Origin: Luteimonas viscosa
Lineage (GTDB): Bacteria; Pseudomonadota; Gammaproteobacteria; Xanthomonadales; Xanthomonadaceae
Direction: 5' to 3'
Assembly: GCF_008244685.1 (NCBI RefSeq)
Contig: NZ_VTFT01000001.1
Coordinates: 1,219,248-1,283,247, forward strand
DNA: 64,000 nt
The notes under the pieces were generated by a model. That model ran no database searches, was not told where the DNA came from, and worked only from the letters and a program-made list of their open reading frames with translations. Both the position numbers and the translations under genes were made by a program. Below, piece after piece: positions 50,202 to 59,653 of the stretch; within the stretch, counting starts at the first letter, position 1; each line of letters opens with the position of its first letter.

Positions 50202-50855
50202 ATGCACCGCGCCCGCCAGCACGCCGAGACGCGCACCCGCGAACGCCGGCACCGCCTCGCCCACGAAGCCGCGAGGCTGATGGCCGAAGGCGGAATCCGC
50301 GACTTCCACCAGGCCAAGCTCAAGGCGGCAGACCGGCTCGGGTTCCACGACGATGCCTCGTTGCCGCGCAACCGCGAGATCGAGGACGCCCTGCGCGAGT
50401 ACCAGCGCCTGTTCCTCGGCGACAGCCAGGCCCAACACCTGCGTGCGCGCCGCGAAGCCGCGTTGCGAGCGCTGGATTTCTTCGACCGCTTCGAACCGCG
50501 GCTGGTGGGACAGGTGCTGGATGGCACGGCGGATGCGCGTTCGCCGGTGTCGCTGCACCTGTACAGCGACGATGCCGACGCGGTGACACGCTTCCTGGAA
50601 GAAGCCGGCATCCCGGCCGAGTCGCGCAGCCGGCGGTTGCGCCTGGACCGGGCGCGCGAGGCAGAATTCCCTGCCTGGATGTTCAGTGCGGAGGACACGA
50701 GCTTCGAGCTCACCGTGCTGCCGATGGTCGCGCTTCGGCAGGCGCCGCTGTCGAGCGTCGACGAAAAGCCGATGAAACGCGCCTCCGCGGCCCAGCTGCG
50801 GCAACTGCTGGTGGACGAGGAGATCGCCGGCTACGACGTAGCCGGCGGCGCCTGA
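50202..50855 (+). CDS. Conserved-looking protein of unknown function
   Basis: A 217-residue soluble protein that I do not recognise. The N-terminal 100 residues are helical and charged (TRTRERRHRLAHEAARLMAE, IRDFHQAKLKAADRLGFHDD, LPRNREIEDALREYQRLF). The middle has strand-like SPVSLHLYSDDADAVTRFLE and SFELTVLPMVALRQAPLSS, with a conserved-looking close SAAQLRQLL. There is no signal peptide or membrane segment. It has its own promoter and ribosome binding site (GGGGGA) and codon use like its neighbours, so it is a real gene. It sits between the PBP1A gene and convergent gltA. A regulatory or nucleic-acid role is possible but unsupported. Confidence 0.7.
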   Translation: MHRARQHAETRTRERRHRLAHEAARLMAEGGIRDFHQAKLKAADRLGFHDDASLPRNREIEDALREYQRLFLGDSQAQHLRARREAALRALDFFDRFEPRLVGQVLDGTADARSPVSLHLYSDDADAVTRFLEEAGIPAESRSRRLRLDRAREAEFPAWMFSAEDTSFELTVLPMVALRQAPLSSVDEKPMKRASAAQLRQLLVDEEIAGYDVAGGA

Positions 50856-50880
50856 CCCGATCCCTCGCCACGAAACGCAG

Positions 50881-50905
50881 GAACGCCCCGGATCACGGGG
50901 CGTTC
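50881..50905 (-). terminator. Probable terminator of gltA
   Basis: GAACGCCCCG-GATCA-CGGGGCGTTC is a perfect 10-bp stem with a 5-base loop, 38 bases after the gltA stop on the minus strand, followed there by CTGCGTTTCG. It may also stop the converging transcript of the 50202 gene. Confidence 0.6.
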
Positions 50906-50942
50906 GCGTGCTCGGACATTGCGCGTGGGCGCGGCTTCGGCG

Positions 50943-52226
<1,284 letters not shown>

Positions 52227-52394
52227 GATGCGCTCCTCGGGTTCGGGACGTGCGGACGGGCCCGCACGGACCCGGCGACGGCGGCGCGCAGGGCTACCGC
52301 AACGCAACAATTATCGCACAGCCGGTTCGAGCGCCGACTCGGACTTTGGTCTGTCCCGATGCCATGGCGCGAGCTTTCGCGGACGCAAACGGCG

Positions 52395-52416
52395 ACGGCC
52401 GCCCGAAGGCGGCCGT
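52395..52416 (-). terminator. Probable terminator of rpmE2
   Basis: ACGGCCGCC-CGAA-GGCGGCCGT is a perfect 9-bp stem with a 4-base loop, 28 bases after the rpmE2 stop on the minus strand. The tail (CGCCGTTTGCG) is only weakly T-rich. Confidence 0.55.
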
Positions 52417-52444
52417 GCCTGCAACACATCGTCCGAAGACGCGA

Positions 52445-52693
52445 TTACTTCGCGTAGCGGCGCTTGAACTTGTCGATGCGGCCGCTGGTGTCGACGATCT
52501 TGTTCTGGCCGGTGTAGAACGGATGCGTCGCCGAGGACACGTCGATCTTCACCAGCGGGTATTCGTTGCCGTCGTCCCACTTGACCGTTTCCTTGGTGGA
52601 AGCGGCCAGCGTGGAGCGGGTCAGGAACCTGAAATCCGAGGTCACGTCCTGGAAGACGACTTCACGGTAATCGGGATGGATGTCGGCCTTCAT
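52445..52693 (-). CDS. rpmE2: 50S ribosomal protein L31, type B (zinc-independent)
   Basis: The 82-residue protein matches type B L31: [20 protein letters not shown] at the start, [20 protein letters not shown] in the middle and [10 protein letters not shown] at the end. It lacks the CXXC zinc-binding cysteines of type A L31. In many bacteria such a form is induced under zinc shortage; whether that applies here depends on whether a type A copy exists elsewhere. It lies between the nucleoside hydrolase gene and gltA on the same strand. Confidence 0.95.
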   Translation of the reverse strand: MKADIHPDYREVVFQDVTSDFRFLTRSTLAASTKETVKWDDGNEYPLVKIDVSSATHPFYTGQNKIVDTSGRIDKFKRRYAK

Positions 52694-52767
52694 GGGCGGG
52701 CACCGGAGTTTGCGCGGGGAAAGAGCGGCATTTTAGCCCGCCGCCGCCGACCCGCGCAAGTCGCCCC

Positions 52768-53706
52768 TCAGCCAGCCGCCAGCGCGGCGCGGACCCGGGC
52801 CTCGAAGGCCGCCTGGTCGTACTTCATGAGGATCCGCGCCCGGTCCGGATGCCCGGTCTGGCGGTTCCAGTCGACCACGGTCGCCCCCCGGGCCGGCCCG
52901 GGGTCGAGGCAGACCTCGAGCGGCCGCTCGACGGCCTCGACAGCGCCTTCCGGCGCCAGCGCCCAGGCCATCGCCAGCGCGTCGGCCGCGAACCATCGGT
53001 CGCCGCGGCGATCGATGGACCAGCGGCGGGTCTGGCGGGAGATCGATTCGTAGAAGCGCGCGCGTTCCGAACCCACGCCCAGCCAGGCTTCGACTTCCGG
53101 ATGGGGCAGGCCGTGCGCCACGGTGGCCTCCCAGTCGGCGAGGTCGAACCGGGGGAAGGCGTCGAACACGATGCGCGCAGCCTCCGGGTCGAAATAGGCG
53201 TTGAACTCGGCCGCCGGGGTGATGTTGCCGTGCGCGGTCACGGCGCCGCCCATGACCACCAGCCGCGCGACGCGCTGCGGCAGGGTCGGGTCGAGCTTGA
53301 GCGCCAGCGCGAGGTTGGTCAGCGGCCCCAGCGCGACCAGCAGCAGCCGGCCGGCGTGCGCGTGCGACAGGCGCACGATGGCGAGCGCGGCGTGCTCGGC
53401 GGCGGCGGTGCGGGTGGCGGGTGCGTAGCCGGTGTCGCCGAAGCCGTCCTGTCCGTGCACGTAGGCCGCGTCGGGCGCGGCATGCAGCAGCGGCGCGGCG
53501 CAGCCGGCGAATACCGGCACATCCTCGCGCCCGGCCACCTCGCACAGCTTCAGCGCATTGGCGACGGTGTGCGCCAGGCCCACGTTGCCGGCGGCGATGG
53601 TCAGGCCGACGATCTCGTGCGCTGGATCGTCGAAGGCCATGAGCAGCGCGAGTGCGTCGTCGACGCCGGGATCGGTATCGATGAGCAGGGGAAGGGGGTT
53701 GGGCAT
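52768..53706 (-). CDS. Inosine/uridine-preferring nucleoside hydrolase
   Basis: The 312-residue protein opens with the calcium-binding signature LLIDTDPGVDDALALLMAF (DXDXXXDD). Other conserved parts are VPVFAGCAAPLL, LLLVALGPLTNLALALKLDP and LVVMGGAVTAHGNITPAAEFNAYFD in separate blocks, which form the active site, and FAADALAMAWAL near the end. It splits ribonucleosides into base and ribose for salvage. The ATG at 53706 is embedded at the edge of a GGGGAAT repeat tract. No other salvage gene is adjacent. Confidence 0.92.
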   Translation of the reverse strand: MPNPLPLLIDTDPGVDDALALLMAFDDPAHEIVGLTIAAGNVGLAHTVANALKLCEVAGREDVPVFAGCAAPLLHAAPDAAYVHGQDGFGDTGYAPATRTAAAEHAALAIVRLSHAHAGRLLLVALGPLTNLALALKLDPTLPQRVARLVVMGGAVTAHGNITPAAEFNAYFDPEAARIVFDAFPRFDLADWEATVAHGLPHPEVEAWLGVGSERARFYESISRQTRRWSIDRRGDRWFAADALAMAWALAPEGAVEAVERPLEVCLDPGPARGATVVDWNRQTGHPDRARILMKYDQAAFEARVRAALAAG

Positions 53707-53708
53707 CG

Positions 53709-53738
53709 GGGAATGGGGAATGGGGAATGGGGAATGGG
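53709..53738 (+). repeat. GGGGAAT short tandem repeat
   Basis: Four consecutive copies of the 7-base unit GGGGAAT lie immediately upstream of the nucleoside hydrolase start codon (on its minus strand the unit reads ATTCCCC). Similar tracts occur at 58909-58940 and, as GGGATTC variants, at 60274-60304. Confidence 0.75.
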
Positions 53739-53749
53739 AGCAGCCTAGC

Positions 53750-53826
53750 CTGTCATCCCGAGCGTAGCGAGGGATCCTGCATCCGATCGCCGGAACGAAG
53801 ATCCCTCGCTACGCTCGGGATGACAG
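53750..53826. repeat. Perfect 27-bp inverted repeat with 23-base spacer
   Basis: The left arm (53750-53776) reads CTGTCATCCCGAGCGTAGCG followed by AGGGATC, and the right arm (53800-53826) is its exact reverse complement. Repeats with the core GTCATCCCGAGCG and AGCGAGGGATC are, as I recall, scattered in many bacterial genomes and act as non-coding palindromic elements. It could form a long hairpin or be a transposase-dispersed unit. Confidence 0.85.
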
Positions 53827-53834
53827 TCGCAAGG

Positions 53835-53912
53835 CCCGGGGAACTTGCGGGCCCGGGGAAGTTGCGGGGCTCTGGGAAGTTGCGGGGCCCGGGGAAGTTG
53901 CGGGGCCCGGGA
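53835..53912 (+). repeat. 18-bp tandem repeat, about 4.4 copies
   Basis: The unit CCCGGGGAAGTTGCGGGG begins at 53835, 53852, 53870, 53888 and 53906. The first copy is 17 bases and has C for G; the third begins CTCTGGG. It lies 9 bases after the 27-bp inverted repeat. Confidence 0.85.
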
Positions 53913-54077
53913 TGACGGTTGCGACGCTTTTCCACTCGCCTGCCGCTCCGCGTCCCGATGCATGCGTTCTCGCAGTCCGCGGCGATGGACTCTCCACCTG
54001 CGCGCAAGAACCATCGATGGGGCCCGCGCGGCCGCAACGATGCGCCCCTGCCGGTGAAACGGCATCGGCGGCATCCC

Positions 54078-56180
54078 TCAGGCGGCGGCATAGCGCGCAG
54101 CGCCGCCGATCCAGCGATCGACCAGCCGGTCGGCGATGTCCGGCGTATCGCGCAGCAGCGTGTCGCCGATGCGATGGATGTCCGGCAGCAGGTCCGCGTC
54201 GCGGACGATGTCGGCGATGCGGAAATCCGCCAGTCCGGTCTGGCGCGTCCCGAGCAGTTCGCCGGGTCCGCGAAGTTCCAGGTCCTTTTCGGCGATGACG
54301 AAACCGTCGCTGGTCGAGCGCATGGTCTCCAGCCGCTGTCGCGCCATCGACGACAGCGGCGGCTGGTACAGCAGCACGCAGCTCGACGCCGCGCTCCCCC
54401 GCCCCACCCGCCCGCGCAACTGGTGAAGTTGCGACAGGCCGAGGCGTTCCGCGTTCTCGACGATCATCAGCGAGGCGTTGGGCACGTCGACCCCGACCTC
54501 GATCACCGTGGTCGCCACCAGCAGGTCGATCTCGCCGCGCTTGAACGCCAGCATTGTCGCCTGCTTGTCCCCGGCCTTCATTCGCCCGTGCACGAACCCC
54601 ACGCGCAGCTCCGGCAGCGACGCGGTCAGCTGTTCCAGGGTGGTCTGCGCGGCCTGCGCGACGACTTCGTCGCTCTCGTCGATCAGGGTGCACACCCAGT
54701 ACGCCTGGCGGCCTTCCGCGCAGGCCGCGCGGATGCGCTCGACCAGTTCCGGACGGCGTGCCGCGCCGAGCACCACCGTCTGCACCGGCGTGCGTCCCGG
54801 CGGAAGCTCGTCGATGGCGGAGACGTCGAGGTCGGCGTAGGCCGCCATGGCCAGGGTCCGCGGGATCGGGGTGGCGGTCATCACCAGCTGGTGCGGGACG
54901 ATGCCGTCGGCGGCGCCCTTGTCGCGCAACGCCAGGCGCTGGTGCACGCCGAAGCGATGCTGCTCGTCGACGATCGCGAGCGCAAGGTCGCGGAACAGCA
55001 CGCCCTCCTGCATCAGCGCATGCGTGCCCACGACCAGTTGCGCTGCACCACTGGCGGCCTCGGCCAGCACCGCGCTGCGTGCGCGTCCGGAGACCTTGCC
55101 GGCGAGCCAGGCGACCCTCACACCCAGCGGTTCCAGCCAGCCGCGCAGGTTGGCAAGATGCTGCTCGGCCAGCAGCTCGGTCGGCGCCATCAGCGCCGCC
55201 TGCCGGCCGCTGCCGATCGCCAGCAGCGCGGCCAGGGCGGCGACCACGGTCTTGCCACTGCCGACGTCGCCCTGCACCAGCCGCAGCATCGGCCGCGGCA
55301 TGGCCAGGTCGGTACGGATCTCGTCGAACACCCGTTGCTGCGCGGCGGTGAGCGAGAACGGCAGCGCGTCGAGCAGTGCACGCACGCGTCCGCCGTCGTC
55401 GGCCAGCACGGGCGCGGCATGCGCCTGCAGCGCGATCCGCTGCCGACGCAGGCTCAGGTGATGCGCGAGCAGCTCCTCCATCGCGAGCCTGCGCTGCGCC
55501 GGATGCGTCCCGGCCAGGAGCGCCCCGACATCCGCATCGCGCGGCGGCCGGTGCAGGGTCAGCAGCGCATCGCGCAATGAAGGCAGCCCGCTCTGCTCGA
55601 GGTGCCTCGCGGGCAGCAGCTCCAGGACGCCCTCGTCCGGCAGCCGGTCGAGCGCCTGCGCGACCAGGCGGCGCAGGGTCGCGGGACCGATCCCCTCCAC
55701 CACCGGGTACACCGGGTCCAATGCCTCGCCGAGCCCGTCGGTGTCGGTCTGGTCGAGCACGCGATAGCTCGGGTGCACGATCTCCAGTCCGATCTGTCCC
55801 GGACGCGGCGTGCCGTACGCGCGTACGCGCGCACCGACCTGGAACTGGTTCACCTGCTGCGAACGGAAATGGAAGAAGCGCAGCACGATCGTGGCGCGCG
55901 AGTCGTCGCCGAGCGCGACGCGCAGCGTCGGGCGGTAGCGGAAACCACGCTCGACCGCCTCCACACGCCCTTCCACCTGCGCCGCGATCCCCGGCTGCAG
56001 CGCGCGAATCGGCGTGATCCGGGTACGGTCCTCGTACTGCCTGGGCAGGTGCAGCCACAGGTCCTGCAGGGTGTGCAGGCCGCGCGCCGCGAGTTTCTCC
56101 GCCACTGCCTTGCCGACCCCCGGCAGCGCGGTCAGGCCGATGTCACCGGTGGCCGCGAGCGCGGGCGCGGGCTTCGCCAT
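54078..56180 (-). CDS. recG: ATP-dependent DNA helicase RecG
   Basis: The 700-residue helicase remodels stalled replication forks and Holliday junctions. Order: N-terminal wedge/OB domain (LTALPGVGKAVAEKLAARGL, RVEAVERGFRYRPTLRVAL), Walker A RLVQGDVGSGKTVVAALAAL, DEQH box ALAIVDEQHRFGVHQRLAL, motif III MTATPIPRTLAMAAY and, in the second RecA lobe, LLVATTVIEVGVDVPNASLM and HQLRGRVGRGSAASSCVLLY, ending in DLELRGPGELLGTRQTGL and the TRG region. It is the last gene of the spoT-ridA-recG group, 12 bases after ridA. Confidence 0.96.
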   Translation of the reverse strand: MAKPAPALAATGDIGLTALPGVGKAVAEKLAARGLHTLQDLWLHLPRQYEDRTRITPIRALQPGIAAQVEGRVEAVERGFRYRPTLRVALGDDSRATIVLRFFHFRSQQVNQFQVGARVRAYGTPRPGQIGLEIVHPSYRVLDQTDTDGLGEALDPVYPVVEGIGPATLRRLVAQALDRLPDEGVLELLPARHLEQSGLPSLRDALLTLHRPPRDADVGALLAGTHPAQRRLAMEELLAHHLSLRRQRIALQAHAAPVLADDGGRVRALLDALPFSLTAAQQRVFDEIRTDLAMPRPMLRLVQGDVGSGKTVVAALAALLAIGSGRQAALMAPTELLAEQHLANLRGWLEPLGVRVAWLAGKVSGRARSAVLAEAASGAAQLVVGTHALMQEGVLFRDLALAIVDEQHRFGVHQRLALRDKGAADGIVPHQLVMTATPIPRTLAMAAYADLDVSAIDELPPGRTPVQTVVLGAARRPELVERIRAACAEGRQAYWVCTLIDESDEVVAQAAQTTLEQLTASLPELRVGFVHGRMKAGDKQATMLAFKRGEIDLLVATTVIEVGVDVPNASLMIVENAERLGLSQLHQLRGRVGRGSAASSCVLLYQPPLSSMARQRLETMRSTSDGFVIAEKDLELRGPGELLGTRQTGLADFRIADIVRDADLLPDIHRIGDTLLRDTPDIADRLVDRWIGGAARYAAA

Positions 56181-56192
56181 CAGGCCGGCAGG

Positions 56193-56576
56193 TCAGTCCA
56201 GCACCATCACCGCGTCGACCTCGAACAGCACGCCCTTGGGCAATGCGGACACCTCGATGGTCGAACGCGCGGGATAGGGCGATTCGAAATACTCGGCCAT
56301 CACCGCGTTGACTGCCGCGAACTGCGACAGGTCGGTGAGGTACAGCCCCACGCGTGCGATGTCGGCCATCGAACCGCCGGCGGCCGCGGCCACGGCCTTG
56401 AGGTTGTCGAACGCGCGGCGCGCCTGGGCGTCGATGCCGCCCTCCACTACCTCGCCGGTGGCGGGGTCGAGCGGGATCTGACCGGAAAAGAACACCGTGT
56501 TGCCGGCGCGCGTCGCCTGGGAATAGGGGCCGATCGCGGAAGGCGCGGCATCGGTCTGGATCGGGATACGCGGCAT
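56193..56576 (-). CDS. ridA: RidA family protein (reactive enamine/imine deaminase)
   Basis: The 127-residue protein has the RidA pattern: AIGPYSQATRAGNTVFFSGQ, IPLDPATGEVVEGGIDAQAR, NLKAVAAAAGGSMADIARVG and the catalytic arginine in YPARSTIEVSALPKGVLFEVD. RidA trimers hydrolyse 2-aminoacrylate and related imines formed by amino acid enzymes. I chose the ATG at 56576; the 28 codons upstream in frame carry no protein signal. It sits between spoT and recG, where many gammaproteobacteria have a ridA or trmH gene. Confidence 0.94.
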   Translation of the reverse strand: MPRIPIQTDAAPSAIGPYSQATRAGNTVFFSGQIPLDPATGEVVEGGIDAQARRAFDNLKAVAAAAGGSMADIARVGLYLTDLSQFAAVNAVMAEYFESPYPARSTIEVSALPKGVLFEVDAVMVLD

Positions 56577-56710
56577 GGGGCGGCTCCGGAAGAAGTGTGG
56601 GGTGATTGTAGCGACGGGACGCGGCGGCCGCGGCGACGCGTGCGGCGCCATGGTCTGCACGGGGCGCGCCGGATGCGGCCTCTGGCCTTATGCGGGCTAC
56701 GGATCTGCGG

Positions 56711-58882
56711 TTACAGGCGCTGCACGCCGTGCACCACCCCGAGCCGGCGCGTGCGGCGGATGACCTCGGCCAGGTGTTCGCGGTTGCGGACCTCGATCGA
56801 GAAACGGATCACCGCGATGTTGGCATCGCGCTCGAGATACTCCACGCCCTCGATGTTGGAATCGGCCTTGGCGATCGCCGCGGCCACTTCCGCCAGCGAG
56901 CCGGGCTTGTTCTCGGTTTCGATCACCAGCGCCACCGGATAGTCGCCGGTGACCTCGCGGTCCCAGCCGATCGCGACCCAGCGGTCGGGCGACTTGCGGT
57001 ACTCGACCACGTTGGGGCAGTCCATCCGGTGCACGACGATGCCCTTGCCCGCCGTGTGGTAGCCCATGATCTCGTCGCCCGGGATCGGCATGCAGCAGTT
57101 GGCGAAGCTGATCACGCCGCGCTCGTGCCCGGTGATCAGGATCCGTTCGCCGCGGCGCAGCGCCGGTTCGGCGCCGGACCCGTCGCCGGCCGAATCCTTC
57201 TGCGCCAGCGCCAGCGCCACCTGCGAGGGCATGCGGTTGCCGAGCGCGATGTCGGCCAGCAACTCCTCCAGCCGCGGGTAGCGCAGTTCGCCGAGGTAGG
57301 CGTCGAGGCGCGCCTGCGGCAGGCGGTCGAGCGAGGTCCCCAGGTCCTCCAGCGCGCGGTCGATCATGCGGTGGCCGAGCTGCACCGCGTCCTCGTGCTC
57401 GAGCTGCTTGAGCTGGGCGCGGATCGCGGTGCGTGCCTTGCCGGTGACCACGAACTCCAGCCACTGCGGCTTGGGCAGCGAGGACTTCGCGGTCACCACC
57501 TCCACCGACTGCCCGCTGACGAGCTTGGTGCGCAGCGGCACCAGCTTCTTGTCCACGCGCGCGGCCACCGCGGTGTTGCCGACGTCGGTGTGCACGGCGT
57601 AGGCGAAGTCGAGCGCGGTGGAGTTGCGCGGCAGCGAAAGGATGTCGCCCTTGGGCGTGAACAGGTAGACCTCGTCCGGGAACAGGTCCACCTTGACGTT
57701 CTCGAGGAACTCCAGCGACGAGCCGGTGGCGCGCTGCGACTCGAGCAGGTTCGCGATCCAGGAGTGCGCCCGCGCCTGGGCGCCGCTCGGCGCCATGCCG
57801 TGCTTGTAGGCCCAGTGCGCGGCGATCCCGCGCTCGGCGATCAGGTCCATCTCCTCGGTCCGGATCTGCACCTCGATCGGCGAGCCGTAGGGGCCGAACA
57901 GCACCGTGTGCAGCGACTGGTAGCCGTTGGCCTTGGGGATCGCGATGAAGTCGCGGAAGCGCCCGTCGAGCGGCTTGAACACCGAGTGCGCCACGCCGAG
58001 CGCGTGGTAGCAGTCGGCCACCGAATGCACCACGATGCGGAAGCCGAACACGTCCATCACCTGGGCGAAGGTCTTACCTTCCGCGCGCATCTTGTTGTAG
58101 ATGCTCCAGGGCGACTTGACCCGGCTCACCAGCCGGTACTTCAATCCTTCGTTGGTCAGGCGCTGCGCAAGTTGCGCCTCGATCTTCGCCATCGCCTCGC
58201 GCCGCAGCATCGGCTGGCCGCGGATATGCTTTTCCAGGATCAGGTGGCGCAGCGGATGCAGCGCGTGGAAGCCGCGATCCTGCAGCTCGGCCTTGATCAG
58301 GTTCATGCCCAGCCGCTGCGCGATCGGCGCGTACACCTCGAGCGTCTCGTGCGCGATGCGCTCGCGCGCCGGCCCCGGCTGCGCGCCGAGCGTGCGCATG
58401 TTGTGCAGGCGGTCGCCGAGCTTGATCAGGATCACGCGCAGGTCGCGCGCCATCGCCAGCATCATCTTGCGGAAGCTCTCGGCCGCGGCTTCCTGGCGGC
58501 TGCTGAAGTGCAGCTTGTCGAGCTTGGTCACGCCGTCGACCAGGTCGGCGACGGTCGCGCCGAACTCCTCGGCGATCTGCTCGCGGGTGAGCGGCGTGTC
58601 CTCGAGGGTGTCGTGCAGGATCGCCGCGACCAGGGTTTCCACGTCGACCTTCTGCTCGGCCAGCGCCCGCGCCACCGCCACCGGGTGGGTGATGTAGGGT
58701 TCGCCCGACTTGCGGGTCTGGCCGGCATGCGCGGCCGCGCCCACGGCCCAGGCCCGTCGCAGCAGCACGCGCTGCTCCGAGGGCAGGTATCCGGCCGCCC
58801 GCTCGAGATCGCGCACGTAGTCGGGCACGTCCTCTTCCGACGAGGGCACGGGCTGGATCAGGACGGGGGCGCCTGGAGTCAT
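56711..58882 (-). CDS. spoT: Bifunctional (p)ppGpp synthetase/hydrolase SpoT
   Basis: The 723-residue enzyme controls the alarmone ppGpp. The hydrolase HD domain is intact (GEPYITHPVAVARALAEQK, LVAAILHDTLEDTPLTREQI). The synthetase domain has YNKMRAEGKTFAQVMDVFGF, FRDFIAIPKANGYQSLHTVL (RFRD in place of the common RFKD, still the basic type of bifunctional enzymes) and VQIRTEEMDLIAERGIAAHW. TGS (VYLFTPKGDILSLPRNSTAL), a conserved-cysteine region (ISFANCCMPIPGDEIMGY) and a C-terminal ACT domain follow. It lies downstream of rpoZ, but a strong hairpin separates them, so it probably has its own promoter. Confidence 0.96.
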   Translation of the reverse strand: MTPGAPVLIQPVPSSEEDVPDYVRDLERAAGYLPSEQRVLLRRAWAVGAAAHAGQTRKSGEPYITHPVAVARALAEQKVDVETLVAAILHDTLEDTPLTREQIAEEFGATVADLVDGVTKLDKLHFSSRQEAAAESFRKMMLAMARDLRVILIKLGDRLHNMRTLGAQPGPARERIAHETLEVYAPIAQRLGMNLIKAELQDRGFHALHPLRHLILEKHIRGQPMLRREAMAKIEAQLAQRLTNEGLKYRLVSRVKSPWSIYNKMRAEGKTFAQVMDVFGFRIVVHSVADCYHALGVAHSVFKPLDGRFRDFIAIPKANGYQSLHTVLFGPYGSPIEVQIRTEEMDLIAERGIAAHWAYKHGMAPSGAQARAHSWIANLLESQRATGSSLEFLENVKVDLFPDEVYLFTPKGDILSLPRNSTALDFAYAVHTDVGNTAVAARVDKKLVPLRTKLVSGQSVEVVTAKSSLPKPQWLEFVVTGKARTAIRAQLKQLEHEDAVQLGHRMIDRALEDLGTSLDRLPQARLDAYLGELRYPRLEELLADIALGNRMPSQVALALAQKDSAGDGSGAEPALRRGERILITGHERGVISFANCCMPIPGDEIMGYHTAGKGIVVHRMDCPNVVEYRKSPDRWVAIGWDREVTGDYPVALVIETENKPGSLAEVAAAIAKADSNIEGVEYLERDANIAVIRFSIEVRNREHLAEVIRRTRRLGVVHGVQRL

Positions 58883-59209
58883 GGCCGGAGCCTAAGGCGA
58901 AACGGCGGGAATGGGGAATAGGGACTGGGGAATGGGAAAGCCGTCCCGGCGCTTGTTCAGTATCCCGGCCCGATCGCCATTCCTGCGAACAAGCACGGAA
59001 TCGAAGGGCTCGAAGGCGCATGAGGGCAGAAATGCCTGCTCCGTCCTGCACGCGGAGGATGGGCTTGCCGGGGAGCCCGACGACGCCACCCCGTGCCGCT
59101 CCCAGGAACGCCAAAGGCCCCGCCAGAGCGGGGCCTTTGGTATCAGATCCCGGAGGGGCCGGACGTCGGGATCGGTCTTTTCCGACTCCCCAATCCCCAA
59201 TCCCGGCGT
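58883..59209. other. rpoZ-spoT intergenic region
   Basis: No gene is credible in these 327 bases. The segment is bracketed by a GGGGAATAGGG-type tract (58909-58940) and its rough inverse CCCCAATCCCCAATCCC (59188-59204). It contains the hairpin listed as the rpoZ terminator. The part between looks like a dispersed intergenic element, which only a genome search could confirm. Confidence 0.5.
59111..59140 (-). terminator. Strong hairpin between rpoZ and spoT
   Basis: CCAAAGGCCCCGC-CAGA-GCGGGGCCTTTGG is a perfect 13-bp stem with a 4-base loop, about 70 bases after the rpoZ stop. The AAAGGCCCCGC...GCGGGGCCTTT form works in both directions, so it likely ends the gmk-rpoZ transcript. Confidence 0.62.
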
Positions 59210-59512
59210 TTAAAGATCGTCGCCCTTCATGTCGTCGTCGCCGGCGACCACTTCGGCGGCGGCCCATTCCAGCGCCTCGCGTTCCTTGCGCTCGCGTTCG
59301 GCCTTGTCGACGGCGTCGATATAGGGCTGGTCGATGCGGCGGGCGGCGATCTCGCGCAGGGCCAGGACGGTCGGCTTGTCCTGGGCGTCGGCGTTGTCGA
59401 TCTGCGGCTCCACGCCGTTGGCGAGCTGGCGCGCGCGCTTGGCGGCCATCATGACGAGCTCGAAGCGGTTGTCGACCACTTCCAGGCAATCTTCCACGGT
59501 GATGCGGGCCAT
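59210..59512 (-). CDS. rpoZ: DNA-directed RNA polymerase omega subunit
   Basis: The 100-residue protein starts at the ATG at 59512: [20 protein letters not shown], then [13 protein letters not shown] and [16 protein letters not shown], the conserved omega core. Omega assists assembly of the polymerase beta' subunit and takes part in one ppGpp-binding site, fitting its place beside spoT. The C-terminus is acidic. The 11 codons upstream in frame are non-coding. It follows gmk by 141 bases. Confidence 0.95.
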   Translation of the reverse strand: MARITVEDCLEVVDNRFELVMMAAKRARQLANGVEPQIDNADAQDKPTVLALREIAARRIDQPYIDAVDKAERERKEREALEWAAAEVVAGDDDMKGDDL

Positions 59513-59653
59513 AGGTCTCCCGGCGGCCGGCAGGCCGTCGATCAAAAACGGTGAGGGTGGGCGATTCTAGGCAAACACGCGCCGGGACGCAAGCTGCGGC
59601 GTTGGAAATCAGTAACTTAGGGGTCGAAACCCGCCCCCCCCCGCCACCGCAGA

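Larger units (their letters stand above)
53707..54077. other. Repeat-filled intergenic region
   Basis: This 371-base region between the nucleoside hydrolase and recG carries a GGGGAAT tract, a long inverted repeat and an 18-bp tandem repeat, each listed separately. Open frames on both strands merely translate the repeats. The last 150 bases are unique and show nothing I can name. Confidence 0.7.

Noticed and set aside
53835..53912. Possible small CRISPR array or collagen-like peptide
   Set aside because: The 18-bp units are directly abutting without spacers and no start signal precedes the short frames.
53809..56058. 749-residue minus-strand frame parallel to recG
   Set aside because: Frame-shifted shadow of recG. 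The true frame has all helicase motifs.
56690..58921. 743-residue plus-strand frame antisense to spoT
   Set aside because: His/Arg/Leu-rich shadow. The spoT frame is complete with HD, synthetase, TGS and ACT domains.
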